From Echinometra lucunter (taxonomy: Eukaryota; Echinodermata; Echinoidea; Camarodonta; Echinometridae), in contig CM057153.1 in assembly GCA_029962745.1 (NCBI GenBank), positions 5,222,987 to 5,286,986 of the forward strand: a stretch of DNA of 64,000 bases, given 5' to 3'. The notes under the pieces were generated by a model, which was not told the DNA's origin, made no database searches, and worked only from the letters and a program-made list of their open reading frames with translations. Positions 9,501-20,326 of the stretch are shown here, one piece after another; position 1 is the first letter of the stretch; the number at the start of each line of letters is the position of its first letter. A program made the position numbers and the translations under genes.

Positions 9501-11661
9501 CCTCCTCGTCAAATACTCCAGCCTTCGCCTTAACAGCACTACGAGTATTCCTACGAACTGCCCTGGAAGTGAAATTGAACTTAATGGGGACTCTGCCGGT
9601 GGTCTTACTTGAGGTATTTGGTTTAGAGTTTTGGTCCTTCTCTTTAACAGTGTCACTGTCTGTAATGTCTGAATTTGTCTTGCTCTTTTCTGTTAACTTG
9701 TCACCTTCTCTTACACCCGTCTTCTCAATTTTCTTCTCAGCATTTAATTTGCTTTCCTCCTTGGTTTGAGTGTGATCTTTCTTAGAATCCTTGTCATCCT
9801 TTCCCTTCCTTCTTCGATCATCCCTCTCCCTAGAGTCATTTCTTTCATTTCTTCGATCATCATCCCTGGACCTTCTATCATCTGTTCTTTCCACACTTCT
9901 TCTTTCACTCCTTCTCTGCCTGAGTCCCCTATCATATCTGTCATATCTGTCATCATTATCTCTATACCTTCTCCTTTCTCTGCTGTCACTTCTTCCTCTC
10001 CTTTCCCGGCTATCACTCCTACCCCTCCTCCTTCCCTCTCTGCTTTCATCTCTTCTTTCATCATCAGAATCGTCCCTGTATCTGTCTCTTCTCTGTGAAC
10101 GTCTCCTAGTATCACTTCCAGATCTATCTGAATCTGCTCTCTTTTTATCGGATTCTTTTCTCCTTTCATCATCAGAATCATCTCTGTACCGTTCACTTCT
10201 TCTTGACCTTCTTCGGCCGGAATCATCATCTTTCTTAGCAGTTTTGTGATCAGCATCCATTTTACTCTCATCAGAATCTTTTCTGGCTCTCCTGCTTGAT
10301 TGTCTTGTACTAACCCTAGGTGACTTCTCTTCTTCCCTTTCTGACTTCGCTTTTGTTTCCTCCTTGTCACCTGACCTTTCTTGCACATCCTCTTTACCTC
10401 CATCTTCCAGCACTCCTGAATCTTCAGCTTTCTTAATAGTACTACTTAAATCAATCTTAACATCACCTTCTGGAGGTTGTTTTTCTGTAAGTCCAGCATC
10501 GGACTTATCACTTTCCTTTACAGCGATATCCTCCTGTAACTTTTTGACTTCCTTTGATTCCTTATCCTTAGTTTCCCCTTCAACCTGGTTGGACTCTGCA
10601 CGCTGAATGTCATCACTGTTTGAATTATGAATACTACTGTCACCATCAGGGACATTTTGTTCACCTGTTCTCCCAACAGAATCAATGTCCCCATGTGTAT
10701 TTTGCTCACTTTCAAGTTCAGTGTCACTAGGAGCAACCGCAGGCGATGTCATACCAGACACTTCGGATGTGTCTGTCTGACTCCCATCCCCTGAGTGCAA
10801 ATATTTCAGGTGTTCAACTTCACTCTCATCATTCCATTTATGCTTGGATGTAGCCCTCAACTTTTCATCAACTGGTAAACTTTTGAAATCCTTGATAACA
10901 TAGTCTTTCCTGAGTACGCCCAATCGCCATTCAACGAGGGGTTTTTTATGCTTGCTATGATGCGAGTGTTTTTTCTTTTTCTCTCTCTTCCGCAACCAGA
11001 CTTCTGGAAGGAGATTTTCTTGTTCTGATTTGTTTCCCCCTTCACTGTTAGAAACATTTTCTGCTGGTGTCACATCCATGTTTTCACCAGCTGCATTTTC
11101 AATATGACCAATGGTACCTGAGCCACCTGAATCTAACATGAGTTGAGGCATATCAGCTTCCACTTCTGATACTTCTGTCTTAGCTTTCGCAGAAATGAGA
11201 GATTTCTCTTGAGGTATTGGTTCATCTGTGGGTTGTTCTGGCTCATATGGTTCAGAATTTTGCATGGAGGAAACCCCTGCAGTCTTTTCATCTACAAGGG
11301 TTGGTTGCTCAGGTGTGTACACCTCATCCACTGGAGTTGGCTGGTCTGGTTCATACACTTCAGGTGTCTTTGCAGTCTGTCCAACTTTGAAAGGTATGAC
11401 TGGTGATGTTGTTGGTTGTGTTGGTTCATAGGGTTCCAAAGAAGAGGTGGTTGGCTGGTCAGGAACATATGCATCTGTCTCTACTGTTTGTTTAGTTTCC
11501 CCAGCTTTTTCATTGCTTTTGGTATCTGTGGTGCCACCTGCTTCTTCGGTTGAGCCAAGCTGCATGAGTTTCTCAAACTCTTCCATCTCTTTTGCCAAAA
11601 CAGAACGATCTGGGTGAGGGCTTGCAGCCTTTGGCTTTGCTCCAAGAATACCAAGTTGATC
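3355..11661 (-). CDS. SETD2: SETD2-type histone H3K36 methyltransferase, nine exons, incomplete at both ends
   Basis: Nuclear enzyme that, in the family, trimethylates histone H3 lysine 36 during RNA polymerase II elongation. Nine exons splice in frame with consensus GT/AG sites and total 5664 nt (1888 codons). The order is a long disordered region, [17 protein letters not shown], a Cys-rich AWS domain, a SET domain and a post-SET domain. Visible SET signatures are GKGHGL (SAM-binding turn), [28 protein letters not shown] and [12 protein letters not shown]; the post-SET has CLCGSEKC. The family C-terminus (WW and SRI domains) is absent, and the last visible exon ends in phase 0 at a good donor, so the gene should continue left of base 1. 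The true start codon was not resolved. NSD and ASH1L are the nearest alternatives. The [12 protein letters not shown] motif and the YLTERK lead-in favour SETD2. Introns in the catalytic part are 220-650 bp. Confidence 0.93.
3886..3983 (-). CDS. SETD2: SETD2 exon: SET C-terminal half with catalytic Tyr
   Basis: 98 nt, phase 0 in, phase 2 out, acceptor cttatccatag, donor TATGG|GTAAGT. It encodes [20 protein letters not shown] followed by [13 protein letters not shown]. The Tyr of FDYQF is the family's catalytic tyrosine. Confidence 0.95.
4388..4465 (-). CDS. SETD2: SETD2 exon: NHSC catalytic motif
   Basis: 78 nt, phase 0 both ends, acceptor tattttgcag, donor CAAAAG|GTGAGT. It encodes [20 protein letters not shown] and NCETQK. 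NHSCxPN is the conserved SET pseudoknot motif for cofactor binding. Confidence 0.95.
4886..5009 (-). CDS. SETD2: SETD2 exon: SET core (YVGEVL to MALKADE)
   Basis: 124 nt, phase 2 in, phase 0 out, acceptor tttcatcag, donor GATGAG|GTAAGT. It encodes [20 protein letters not shown] and then a segment ending YFMALKADE. As recalled, human SETD2 has Cys where this protein has Val in EYVGEV. Confidence 0.94.
5425..5501 (-). CDS. SETD2: SETD2 exon: start of the SET domain
   Basis: 77 nt, phase 0 in, phase 2 out, acceptor ctttttttcag. It encodes [26 protein letters not shown] corresponds to the GxGxG-type S-adenosylmethionine-binding turn of SET domains. Confidence 0.94.
5654..5705 (-). CDS. SETD2: SETD2 exon: second part of the AWS domain
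   Basis: 52-nt microexon, phase 2 in, phase 0 out, with clear acceptor (cttgaaaacag) and donor (AAA|GTAAGT). It encodes [18 protein letters not shown] and so completes the AWS cysteines. Confidence 0.94.
6003..6131 (-). CDS. SETD2: SETD2 exon: first part of the AWS domain
   Basis: 129 nt, phase 2 in and out, acceptor gttctgcag, donor GAATG|GTAAGC. It encodes the Cys cluster VCCC and then [14 protein letters not shown], the zinc-binding AWS (associated with SET) signature typical of SETD2. Confidence 0.94.
6384..6841 (-). CDS. SETD2: SETD2 exon: acidic/basic linker ending in YLTERK
   Basis: 458 nt, entered in phase 0 after ctgatatag and left in phase 2 at GAAAG|GTAATT. It encodes alternating acidic ([21 protein letters not shown]) and charged Arg/Glu stretches. 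It ends [16 protein letters not shown], the segment that immediately precedes the AWS domain in SETD2 proteins. Confidence 0.93.
7165..11661 (-). CDS. SETD2: SETD2 large N-terminal exon (1499 codons)
   Basis: The acceptor (tttttactgtttcag) precedes GATCAACTTGG and the donor is CAATG|GTAAGT; the 4497-nt exon is phase 0 at both ends. The product is low in hydrophobic residues and probably disordered. It holds five Tyr-x-Pro-x-Gln-Pro-Thr motifs (about exon residues 63-142), a basic [13 protein letters not shown] patch, an Arg/Ser/Asp-rich RS-like segment (about residues 445-630), five tandem 13-residue repeats of the type [13 protein letters not shown] (about 941-1006), and a KRKRKSR basic patch that could be a nuclear localisation signal. 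Vertebrate SETD2 also has one very large exon of low conservation upstream of the catalytic exons. Open frames on the opposite strand here are shadows of its biased codons. Confidence 0.9.
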
Positions 11662-12081
11662 CTGAAACAGTAAAAAGATAAAGGTACATGCACTTTCCAA
11701 CAAAATTACCAAACTAAAATGGTTGCATGTATCCACATGTTTTTGCTGAACAAATACAGTCTTACAAGAACATGACAAAGGGCATAGTTTTTCCAAAAAA
11801 AAAAAAAGGGAAAATGGGAAGGAATCTTCCTCAAAGTACTTGGGCATAAATTCAAGTGCAAACTCCTACCCTCTATGTATATAAATGAAATTTCTCTGGA
11901 GTTAACACAAACATGAGAGTAATATCCTACAATTGTCAAAACTGACCATGTTACATGTACCTTTGATATCAAGACAACATGAAATAGTAGCAATTTGGTA
12001 AAATACAACACCTAGTTCTAACCAAAATAGATCAAATTTGTTGTTTCAGATTCTTGGTGTGAGCTGACTTGAACACAGTGA

Positions 12082-12286
12082 CCGGAATTCATAAAGTAGG
12101 TTTAAACCATGGGGTGGTTTAAACCACCTCCTGGGTTTTTTAAAGTGTACATATGCTCAGAATCTGGCCCAATCATCTGTTTTCTCTAAGCGTGAACATG
12201 GCAAATATGTGACAATTTATGCTTATTTTTGTACACTTATGGAGGTTTAAACCAACCATGGTTTAAACCTCTTTCATGAATTCCGG
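12082..12286. mobile_element. MITE with GGTTTAAACC terminal inverted repeats
   Basis: CCGGAATTCATAAAGTAGG with GTTTAAACCATGG at the left is mirrored by CCATGGTTTAAACCTCTTTC and ATGAATTCCGG at the right. About 205 bp, no coding. No clear target duplication. Confidence 0.7.
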
Positions 12287-12644
12287 CGGGTGGGTTTATT
12301 TGACACCTGAATAAAATCTCAAAGATACACGTATCCAAGAAATGACTCAGATTGGAAAAGGTACAATGATTTTGTAGACATTTCTTATCCAATACATCCT
12401 TTACACAGGATAACTTCTTTCCTGTGGTTGTTTTGAAAAAAATCAATAAAAACTTGCTTATACTTTATTTCCTATGACAACCAACATTGCAGGAAAAATT
12501 TACACTTTATTCTTTTTGTAAATACAGTTTCACATATAAGACTAAAAATAATTATAAAATATGAAATACATTTTTTTTTAAAATCAGATAAATTTCAAAA
12601 TTGTCATGCCATTAAATTTTTCTAACACAAACGCATGCCAATAT

Positions 12645-12784
12645 TTATATATATATATATATATATTTTTTTTTTCTTAGGAGTTCTGTACATAGTGAAA
12701 TGATTACCAACAATGGGTCTTTGTCTTGAGCCGGCACATCTTCTGCTCATTTTTTTTTTTTTTTTTTTTTTGGGGGGGGGGGGG
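12645..12784. repeat. (AT)n microsatellite and poly-T/poly-G tracts
   Basis: (AT)n near 12645-12666 followed by T9, then T22 and G12 near 12751-12784. Nothing else is seen between 12290 and 13290. Confidence 0.8.
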
Positions 12785-13302
12785 TGGCTATACAACATGG
12801 CATCGCCTGAAATGCATCACCAACGCAATGTAAAACACAGTACCATCTACTTTAATTGGACATCACCACTTCAACACCTCTAAACATTATTCGTTTCATC
12901 TCACGTGTTAAATTTCAACTGGACTTATCAGTTATTCTAATGCTATGTTGGCACCACGCCAAGGTATTCTACAGATGAGCCAACTAGTTACCACAATTTG
13001 CACGAAAATGAGCAAAGCCTTGGAAAATGAAGAGAAATTGGTAAGCTGATGAGTGCCATTAAAAAAAACATGATCAGTGAAATAACCCCAATCATAAAGC
13101 AAAGTGTTGCTGATAAACAGAAAGCTACTTGTACCTTTTAATTAGAACTACATGAACAAGATGTTTGAATTGTTGCTCTTGAAAATGCGCTTTTATCTGC
13201 CTCCAAAATGAAAAGGCAAGAAAATATTCTAGAAAGAACTACCAGATATATTAATTTCAAGGAGTGACAGAAATGTATTATGAAAATACTGAATAAGTTC
13301 AG

Positions 13303-14049
13303 GTGAGTTTCTGTTTTCTACCTGATCTTGGTAGAGTCCGTACTGTCCCAAGAATGTTGACCTTGTGTCTGATGGTTTATACAGATGCCCAAAGCATGCT
13401 GAGAGTCTTGGATATTACTCCTATAGAGGAGCCCGTCTTGTGTAAATCAACAACTCGCTGCCTGAGGTTTTCCCTCTACTCCTTAGATTTTCCAATATAG
13501 AGCTAATGTTACAATGCTGATCAACACTCATTGGTGTGAGCTTTATAGACACCAACTGGGAATCACTACAGTAACTCTTGGTCAAGTTTTGGACTCTAAT
13601 CTATTAACACAGAAAACAGTCAATTCATCAAGTATATTTTCTGGTTATGTTTGGTAAGGACGGAATGTCATCCCTGCTTCAAAGGCTTCCGGAAGCAATA
13701 TTCAAATGTCATATTATCATTATCATATTCCAGAGTCCTTTAAATAAAACAAGGTCCACCTGAAAGCCATCATTAATTTGTTAATACCACTTTTAGAGCA
13801 TTTTTCAACTACAACAGGAGGGTGTATGTAAACTTTTGACTCAGTGATTTTCCAGAAATAAAGATAATATGAACCATAATATATATGAAATTGTGTATCA
13901 TATATGAAATATAAATCATGAACATCAGGTAGACATTCAGTTTGTCTGATTTAATTAGAAATGAAACTGTTTGGGCAACAAAAGATGATTAAAATTAGTG
14001 AAAAACTGTTTTTCTACCAGGTGTATGTAAACTTCTGGCCCCAACTGTA
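13303..14049 (-). pseudogene. Tc1/mariner (Sleeping-Beauty-like) transposon remnant
   Basis: The right end reads, on the minus strand, TACAGTTGGGGCCAGAAGTT then TACATACACC, the Tc1 terminal repeat style of Sleeping Beauty elements. A second similar motif (GTGTATGTAAACTTTTGACT) lies about 200 bp inside, matching an IR/DR layout. Further in, the minus strand encodes a broken transposase N-terminus: IGKSKE, RQRVVDLHKTGSSIGVISKT, then LGTVRTLPRSGRKQKL, with at least two in-frame stops. The catalytic DDE region and the other terminal repeat are missing. Confidence 0.8.
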
Positions 14050-14153
14050 CATGTACGATGGTCACATCATTGCCGTACTAAATGAAGATGACAAAAAGAT
14101 GGTCCTCCAAAGGGATGACCTCTATACGCTGAAGAATAAGTTAAATGGTAAGT
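14050..14153 (+). other. Open frame of unknown origin flanking the Tc1 end
   Basis: From the Tc1 end the plus strand is open and protein-like (MYDGHIIAVLNEDDKKMVLQ and on) up to AATG|GTAAGT, a good donor. No family was recognised and no partner exon was found. It could be an exon of an unplaced gene, part of an older element, or chance. Confidence 0.2.
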
Positions 14154-14279
14154 TGCTTGTTATAAGCCTGCACTGAGTGGCCAGATCACCAATTATGCCA
14201 AATGTGTCAGAGTGGTGCGAAAAGATAGATAAGGAACAAAAAATGCATTTCATTGTCTGTATTGTTTCAATTCTGGACA

Positions 14280-14400
14280 TGACCTTTCACACAAATTTCT
14301 CTCAGCTATAAATATCTTGATGACCAGCAACCAACATGTTATTTAATGACCTTTGACCTTAAAATCAGTATGGATCATTTCACAACAATAACTGCAAAAT
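14280..14400. repeat. Fragment related to the DR1-bearing repeats
   Basis: Contains TGACCTTTGACCT (14347-14359) followed by AAAATCAGTATGGATCATTT, resembling the monomer junction of the larger arrays. Limits are approximate. Confidence 0.35.
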
Positions 14401-14526
14401 TTACCTTTAAAATTTATCACCCTCACTTATTAATCTTGAGATATTGAACATCTTCTGTCACCAACAGGAACATTAAATATTCATATCTTTCATACCACCA
14501 TTTGACTGGAATTGAATTAAACTTAC

Positions 14527-14628
14527 CCCCTTTTCGTTCACCTCTTGAGCTTTTCTGCTGCTTCTGAGCCATCTCCTTGTTGGGATTATTCTGAAAGGCT
14601 CCATAGTGATTATCTGCTTTGGTTCCCA
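14527..14628 (-). CDS. Candidate upstream exon, possibly 5' SETD2
   Basis: A 102-nt segment is bounded on the minus strand by an AG acceptor (tttatatag) and a strong donor (GGGG|GTAAGT). It is open in two frames. The phase-0 frame contains MEPFRIIPTRRW and would join the large SETD2 exon in frame. The other frame contains NNPNKEMAQKQQKSSRGER, looks equally protein-like, but would need a further exon. The polypyrimidine tract is weak. Neither peptide was recognised. Confidence 0.35.
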
Positions 14629-15363
14629 CTATATAAAGGTTTAATACCACAAGTCAGTCAAGAACCTCATCTTCCTTCAACAAGTCCTCACACCTCTGAT
14701 TGGAAGCAAGTGCTGGAAAAATAAATTCAATTTAAAAAATCAAATTTACAATATCAAGACTTTTTTCCCAAATCAGGAGGAACCAACAAGGGTGAATGTT
14801 TTCCCCATTTCATCCTGGAACTTAGATTTAAAGAGTGAAAATATATATATCTGTTCATTAAAAATCTCCATCAACTGGATGATAGAGGGACAATGACAGC
14901 ACCCTTCCATGTTACTCATGCAGCCAGGTATGAAAAAAAACAAAAAGGAATATATCAACCCATATAAAGCATATAACATTTTTCAAATATTTTATTTGTA
15001 TGCTTGAAAGCTGCCTATCCATGTCAAAAGAATTCCATAAAGAAATAATTCCATAAAGAAATCAAAGTACACAAGTGTTGGATATCTTTCATCCAAGAAA
15101 TAATGCACCACATAACATTGCTCTTGCCCATCCCTGCTTACATGATTTGAGTTTACATGTTCAACAGGTTATGTGAGTATGTGTCATGGACTTGTATACA
15201 GTATTTTTTCAGTCTCATAAGCACCTTTGATTACCGGTAGGCAACTAGATATTGGCGCTCTAAAAATACATCAATTGGATTGGATTGGATGCTATCCCAG
15301 CATGCTATTAATAAGTAACACAAATTTATGATCTAAAAAATAGGAAGGAAAAAAACAAAACAA
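14629..15363. other. Noncoding stretch, nothing recognised
   Basis: AT-rich DNA without conserved-looking open frames. A short TTCCATAAAGAAAT direct repeat occurs near 15030-15062. Confidence 0.5.
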
Positions 15364-16372
15364 AACTGGATGAATCCTCGAGGCTTGCGGGTGAAATTTA
15401 TGCCTTCGCCCTTGCCAAATCGGAAATGTATCACTTTTAATTATGGAAACTACATTAGGATATATTTAGAATACAAAACTGGAAAAAAATGTTCTAAAAC
15501 AATTTAAATGACATTAAATGAGGAGAGTAGGAGGGTTGGGTTGAGGATGAAGGATGCACTGAATTGTGCAAAGTGGAGGAAGGGGGTAAGGGCGATTGTC
15601 GCGAGTGCGAGGTAAATCCAGCCACCCCCGTTCACGGGGACAAAACCGGATTCAAAACTTTGGACGACTGACTGTGTCAGCCACGCTTAAAGTCGATCCA
15701 TCAAATAACTCTTTAAGTTATTGTGAGAACAAGTAAATTTCACATATACAATGACATCTACATGTATGACCTCTGACCTTTGATCTTGTGACCCCCAAAT
15801 CTAATAAGATCATTGTCCCACCCATTTGCATACATGACCCACGTTTGAAGTTGATTCGTCAAATGATTCCCAAGTTATTGCGAGATCAAGCCATTTTCAC
15901 GTATGACCTCTATGACATTTGACCTTTAAACTTGTGACCCAAAAATCTTATCAGATCATTGTCCCCGACTCCCGCCTATATGCATACATGAGCCAAGTTC
16001 AAAGGTGATACATCACAGGGCTAAGTTATCGCGAGAACAAGCAATTTTCATGAATAAAATGACCTCTATGACCTTTGGCCTCAAAATATAATCAAATCAT
16101 CATTGTCCCTCCCATATGCATACATAATCCAAGTTCAAAGTTGATACGTCACAGGGTTTAGTTATCGCAAGAACAAGCCATTTTCATAATGACCCAAAAT
16201 CTAATCAGATCTTTGTCCCTCCCACATGCATACATGAGCCAAGTTTGAAGTTGATCCATCAAATGGTTCTTACATCTTAGTTATCGCGAGAACGAAATCG
16301 GAATGGACGGACAGATGGACAACCTGAAAACATAATGCCTCCAGCACCTACCTTCGGTGGGTGGAGGCATAA
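15364..16372. repeat. DR1-bearing array, copy B (longest)
   Basis: Starts at ACTGGATGAATCCTCG and ATGCCTTCGCC, and ends at CATAATGCCTCCAGCACC plus GGTGGGTGGAGGCATAAAA. It contains at least four diverged monomers (CAAATCTAATAAGATCATTG, CATATGCATACATGAGCCAA types) separated by DR1-like TGACCTTTGATCT or TGACATTTGACCT. About 190 bp near 15430-15620 is unrelated sequence. Confidence 0.7.
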
Positions 16373-16374
16373 AA

Positions 16375-18777
16375 AACAACTCAAGGTTACTATCTCAGCA
16401 TCACTTGCATAGTTACTGCCAGCTCATTGTCATTCCAAATTTAGAGGCAAGTCCAAAGGATCTTGTGCAAAAAAGCATGCCCAATTAACTATTCTTGAAA
16501 GCAATATATAAACTATGTTGATCTCACAACATATGTAGAGTAAAGAGCAGAGGGAGCAATGGTGCTTGCTACCTTGTGAAGCCTCAAGCCTGTAATTAAT
16601 ATACAATCGGTGAATATCCCTAAACCTAGTTTGCATCTTCATATAAAACCTGCATGGTGGTTGATTTAATTTTGGTAGACTTCAAAAATGTTGATTACTG
16701 TTCTATATTAATTCAAATACTCCCAAGGTCTAAAAGAGAGGAAGATTAGATCAGAATTAAGAAATATGCAACAAAATATCTGAATGCTTCAAAAAAAATC
16801 TGAAGGTAAGCCTGATCATTCAGGACTTGTAGCATTTGTAGAGTTGATCTTTTTTATGTTAAGGAAACTCTCATAAACTGGTCAAGCAGAGGCCTCCTTC
16901 CAGCAATCTATTTCAATGGTAATACTAAAACAGCTACAGTACACCCTTGATTACAAATAACATTCATGGCTTAAAACCTACATGTATAAGCCTCATCAAA
17001 AGTAAAAACAAACAGCAAAGCAAGTGAACAAATGAACTCCCAAAATTTGAAACTACATAACTCAAACATAGATAGACTCTAGTTCAAAGATTTTTCACAT
17101 TAACAGGGGCCAGAAGATGAAACAATATCTTGTACGCATGTTTGGGGGTCTATGCAAAATAAACGACAGGCTCGTTAGCACAACCGATGGCGATGTTTAC
17201 AAAGGAAGGGTCCAAGTTCCAATAGACCGCTACTGTTCAACCAAAATTTATGAAATTAGAAATGATCTAAAATAACTCAACTGGACATGGACAAAGGCAA
17301 AGCTCATCTCAAGAGTCGGACACGTCAGATTGAAAATCAGCTGAGAGAAGGCATCATACAATTCAGGAACAATACCTGTAGGGACATGGTAGATGTCTCA
17401 CAACAAAACCAAGTGTTAACAAATGCTGAACAGCACTAGGCACAGCACGAATTAACTGCACGGCCGTCAATAATCGTCGCCATTTGCATTCGACCTCCCT
17501 CAACAAAACACCATGAATGCATCAACAAAAGTAACACCACTGGAACTCATTTCTCAACTGGAAACATCGGCAAAAGTACGCCAACATAGGCTGCATTAAC
17601 ATACTGACAATTTCATACCTAAATGAATTCAAATTTAAGGTAATGTGCGTTTGTTTTGAAAGGGAAAAGTTCGTTGGTTATAAAAAATTTCGGAAGAGAC
17701 CCACCACAAGCGTCCTCACCACACCGCACACTTAAGCTTTGCCGCAAGTTCGGGCGGAGGTCATGTATGCACGATGCTATGGCGATGGTCCCGCACTGGA
17801 CTGCATGGTACGATACACAAACGCTGGTTTCGTTGCCTGTGTGGATAAGAGCACGCGTGTGTGTGTGCGAGTATCGTATGATTAACCATAGAAAGAATAT
17901 TATGAACGATATCCCTCTTCAAAGTACGTTCAAACACGGTCATAATGTACTAACGTGGAGAAAAAATACGCCAATTATACCAAGACGAAGGAGTAAAATT
18001 ACGTACCTATACCAATACAACACCATGATGAACACCATCCCACATAACTATGAAAAAACACGCTTACAAGCCATCCTACCATGTCAAATTCCGCTAGACT
18101 CGTGTATATAGCGAGCTATCACACGAGATTGTATCCGGACGCAGATTCTCAATATCGCGTCACTAAATTGAAGGTTCTGGTGACAAGACGATGCTTCTCA
18201 CCGATAAACTACCTTAAAACAGACTTGGAATAATAACAGATGTATAATCAGATACTTACACCACAAGATAACGTCTGCAAATAGGTATCATAAGCCCTGT
18301 TATGACTTGGTTGTCGGAACTAATCCACTCGCCCTTATTTACATCCAAGAAATCCTCGAAAGCATAATATATCACGTGATTATATACCGCGGCAGTATAC
18401 ATGTGCACAGTACAGCAACGTTGCTCCAGCCAGCTCCGCGAAATCACACCCAAAGAATTCTTGCTGAGAAGGAAAATATATCTCAGCCATCTCGGGCAAC
18501 CTCACTCTGGCGTATGTAGAGGTATATTTAAGACTCGTCTGTCGTCTCAAACATCATTTCATGAATTAGCAGTCATAGTCAAAGCCAAAGTAAAAATCTT
18601 AATCACTATATACCGTACCTACAATACTGTATTTCATAATTTCAGTACCAGGTATTTTTTCTAAAACATTTGACAGCATTCGGAAGAAACTACATGCTAC
18701 ATGTAGCCGTGTCTATATTAACAGCAAGAAGGATGTCTTCACCACGGGTAAAAGGGGCATATGGTGAAAAGGTCAAA
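16375..18777. other. Noncoding; CpG-richer island at about 17640-18240
   Basis: No gene was recognised. The 17640-18240 part has more CG dinucleotides than its surroundings and could be a promoter, for example for SETD2 on the minus strand, but no first exon was identified. The 151-codon plus-strand frame at 17656-18111 has no recognisable features. Confidence 0.3.
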
Positions 18778-19637
18778 CTATATATTTTTCCTGGACACGG
18801 GGTCTACACCACTTTTTTGTTCTAGAAACTTGGTTTCTTGTAATTTTCTACATAAAGATGCGACATGAGTTACAAAATTAAAAAAAAAAAAAAAACTCTT
18901 GATGGGATAGCTAGCTTTTACCCCTATCTCCCCCCCCCCCCCTCCCTTAAGTCTGTATACTGCCCAAACATAAGGTGATGCTTGCTCCGGCATTAGTTTT
19001 GAAATTCTCAGAAGGCCTGCGGCCCTTCCAAATTCCACATTTCTTATTGCTTTAAAAAAAAAGATTATCAATCACATGTGGATCATAATTTCAACTACCT
19101 CTCTTTCCACAGCCCTGGAGTAGTGTTCAATCTTACTTATATGCTTTCCAATAGGTCCACAGAATAAATTAAGAAATTCAAAAAATTTATTTTAATAATC
19201 CATGATCTCAATCAACACCAAGCATTTCCCTGCAATTTGTAAGAGGTATTTCACTGATTATAACAGACACTGCAATCGGTAATATAACCCTATACCTAAA
19301 GACTTGAGTTGAGCCTACCTTATAGATAATGTGATCTAGTGGGGGAGGGGTTGTATTTCTTTGTAATGTCCTCCTTTGCTTAGATTTATACTGCCCTACT
19401 TTGAGAAAAGGAAGCAAGGAACATACCAAGTAAATCTGAGTTATTAATGTTTCCATATTTTTATCTAATATGCTCTTCTTCCAGGCGAAATTTGATGCAT
19501 CATCCTGCTGTGAGATATGTTAGTTAGACATGACAATATTCCATTGATGTCGGTGTAAATAACACACACATTTTTCTCTTTTACAGAAAATGTCACTTTT
19601 GTCACTTCCTTCCTTTGTTCATAGTAGGGCTGTATAG
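18778..19637. other. AT-rich spacer with homopolymers
   Basis: Poly-A near 18879-18895 and poly-C near 18931-18942. Nothing else recognised. Confidence 0.5.
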
Positions 19638-20180
19638 CCCGGGGGGAGGGGGGGGGGGGGGGGGGGGTCACTTCCATTGAAGAGTGGACAGCATCCACGA
19701 GAATCGTCCTTAAAAAGCACCCTGAACGAGTATTCAAGGGCAGGCCGCTAGGACACCCTAAACACGGATTTTGTGCAAATGTCCCAGATTTGCACACCCT
19801 AAACAGGGATTTCATTCATTGTTAGGATATTCATACCCGAAACGAGGATATTCCCATTTTCATACCTTGAGAGTGATAGTGGGTTCCATTGAAAGTTTGG
19901 AGCCATTTTTATCTCGAGATAATTCACTGTATCATTATATTTTACACAAGAGTTATAGGATTTTCCGTTCACGGGATTTGTTACGGTCGGTTCCGCAGTC
20001 AGTGAAAATTACATACCCTTTTTTAGATTATCGTGATTTAGAGGGCTTTTTTTTTTCATTTTTGGGCGTTTTTGACCCCCTTATTCGCGTTCCGCGCCTC
20101 CCCCTGAAAAAATACCCTTTTTCCGCGTTTTTTTTCTCGCAGATGCTGTCCACTCTTCAATGGAAGTGACCCCCCCCGGG
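19638..20180. mobile_element. MITE with CCCGGG ends and 8-bp target duplication
   Basis: The ends are mirror images: CCCGGGGGG, poly-G, GGTCACTTCCATTGAAGAGT and GGACAGCATC at the left, and the reverse complement at the right. CTGTATAG flanks both sides (19630-19637, 20181-20188), an 8-bp duplication. The 543-bp interior has no transposase. Confidence 0.85.
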
Positions 20181-20326
20181 CTGTATAGTCATGTCTAGAA
20201 AATATGCTGCAAGGTGCAAGGGCCTGACACTAACTTCATTTGAGGGATCCAGATTGACAATTTTATAGTCTGTATATGGGTGGGGATCAGATATAAAATT
20301 TGAGGGCCATGTGTTCCAAGGAGGAA

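Noticed and set aside
17656..18111. 151-codon plus-strand frame in the CpG-richer interval
   Set aside because: No domain, no splice context and no recognisable similarity; composition looks random.
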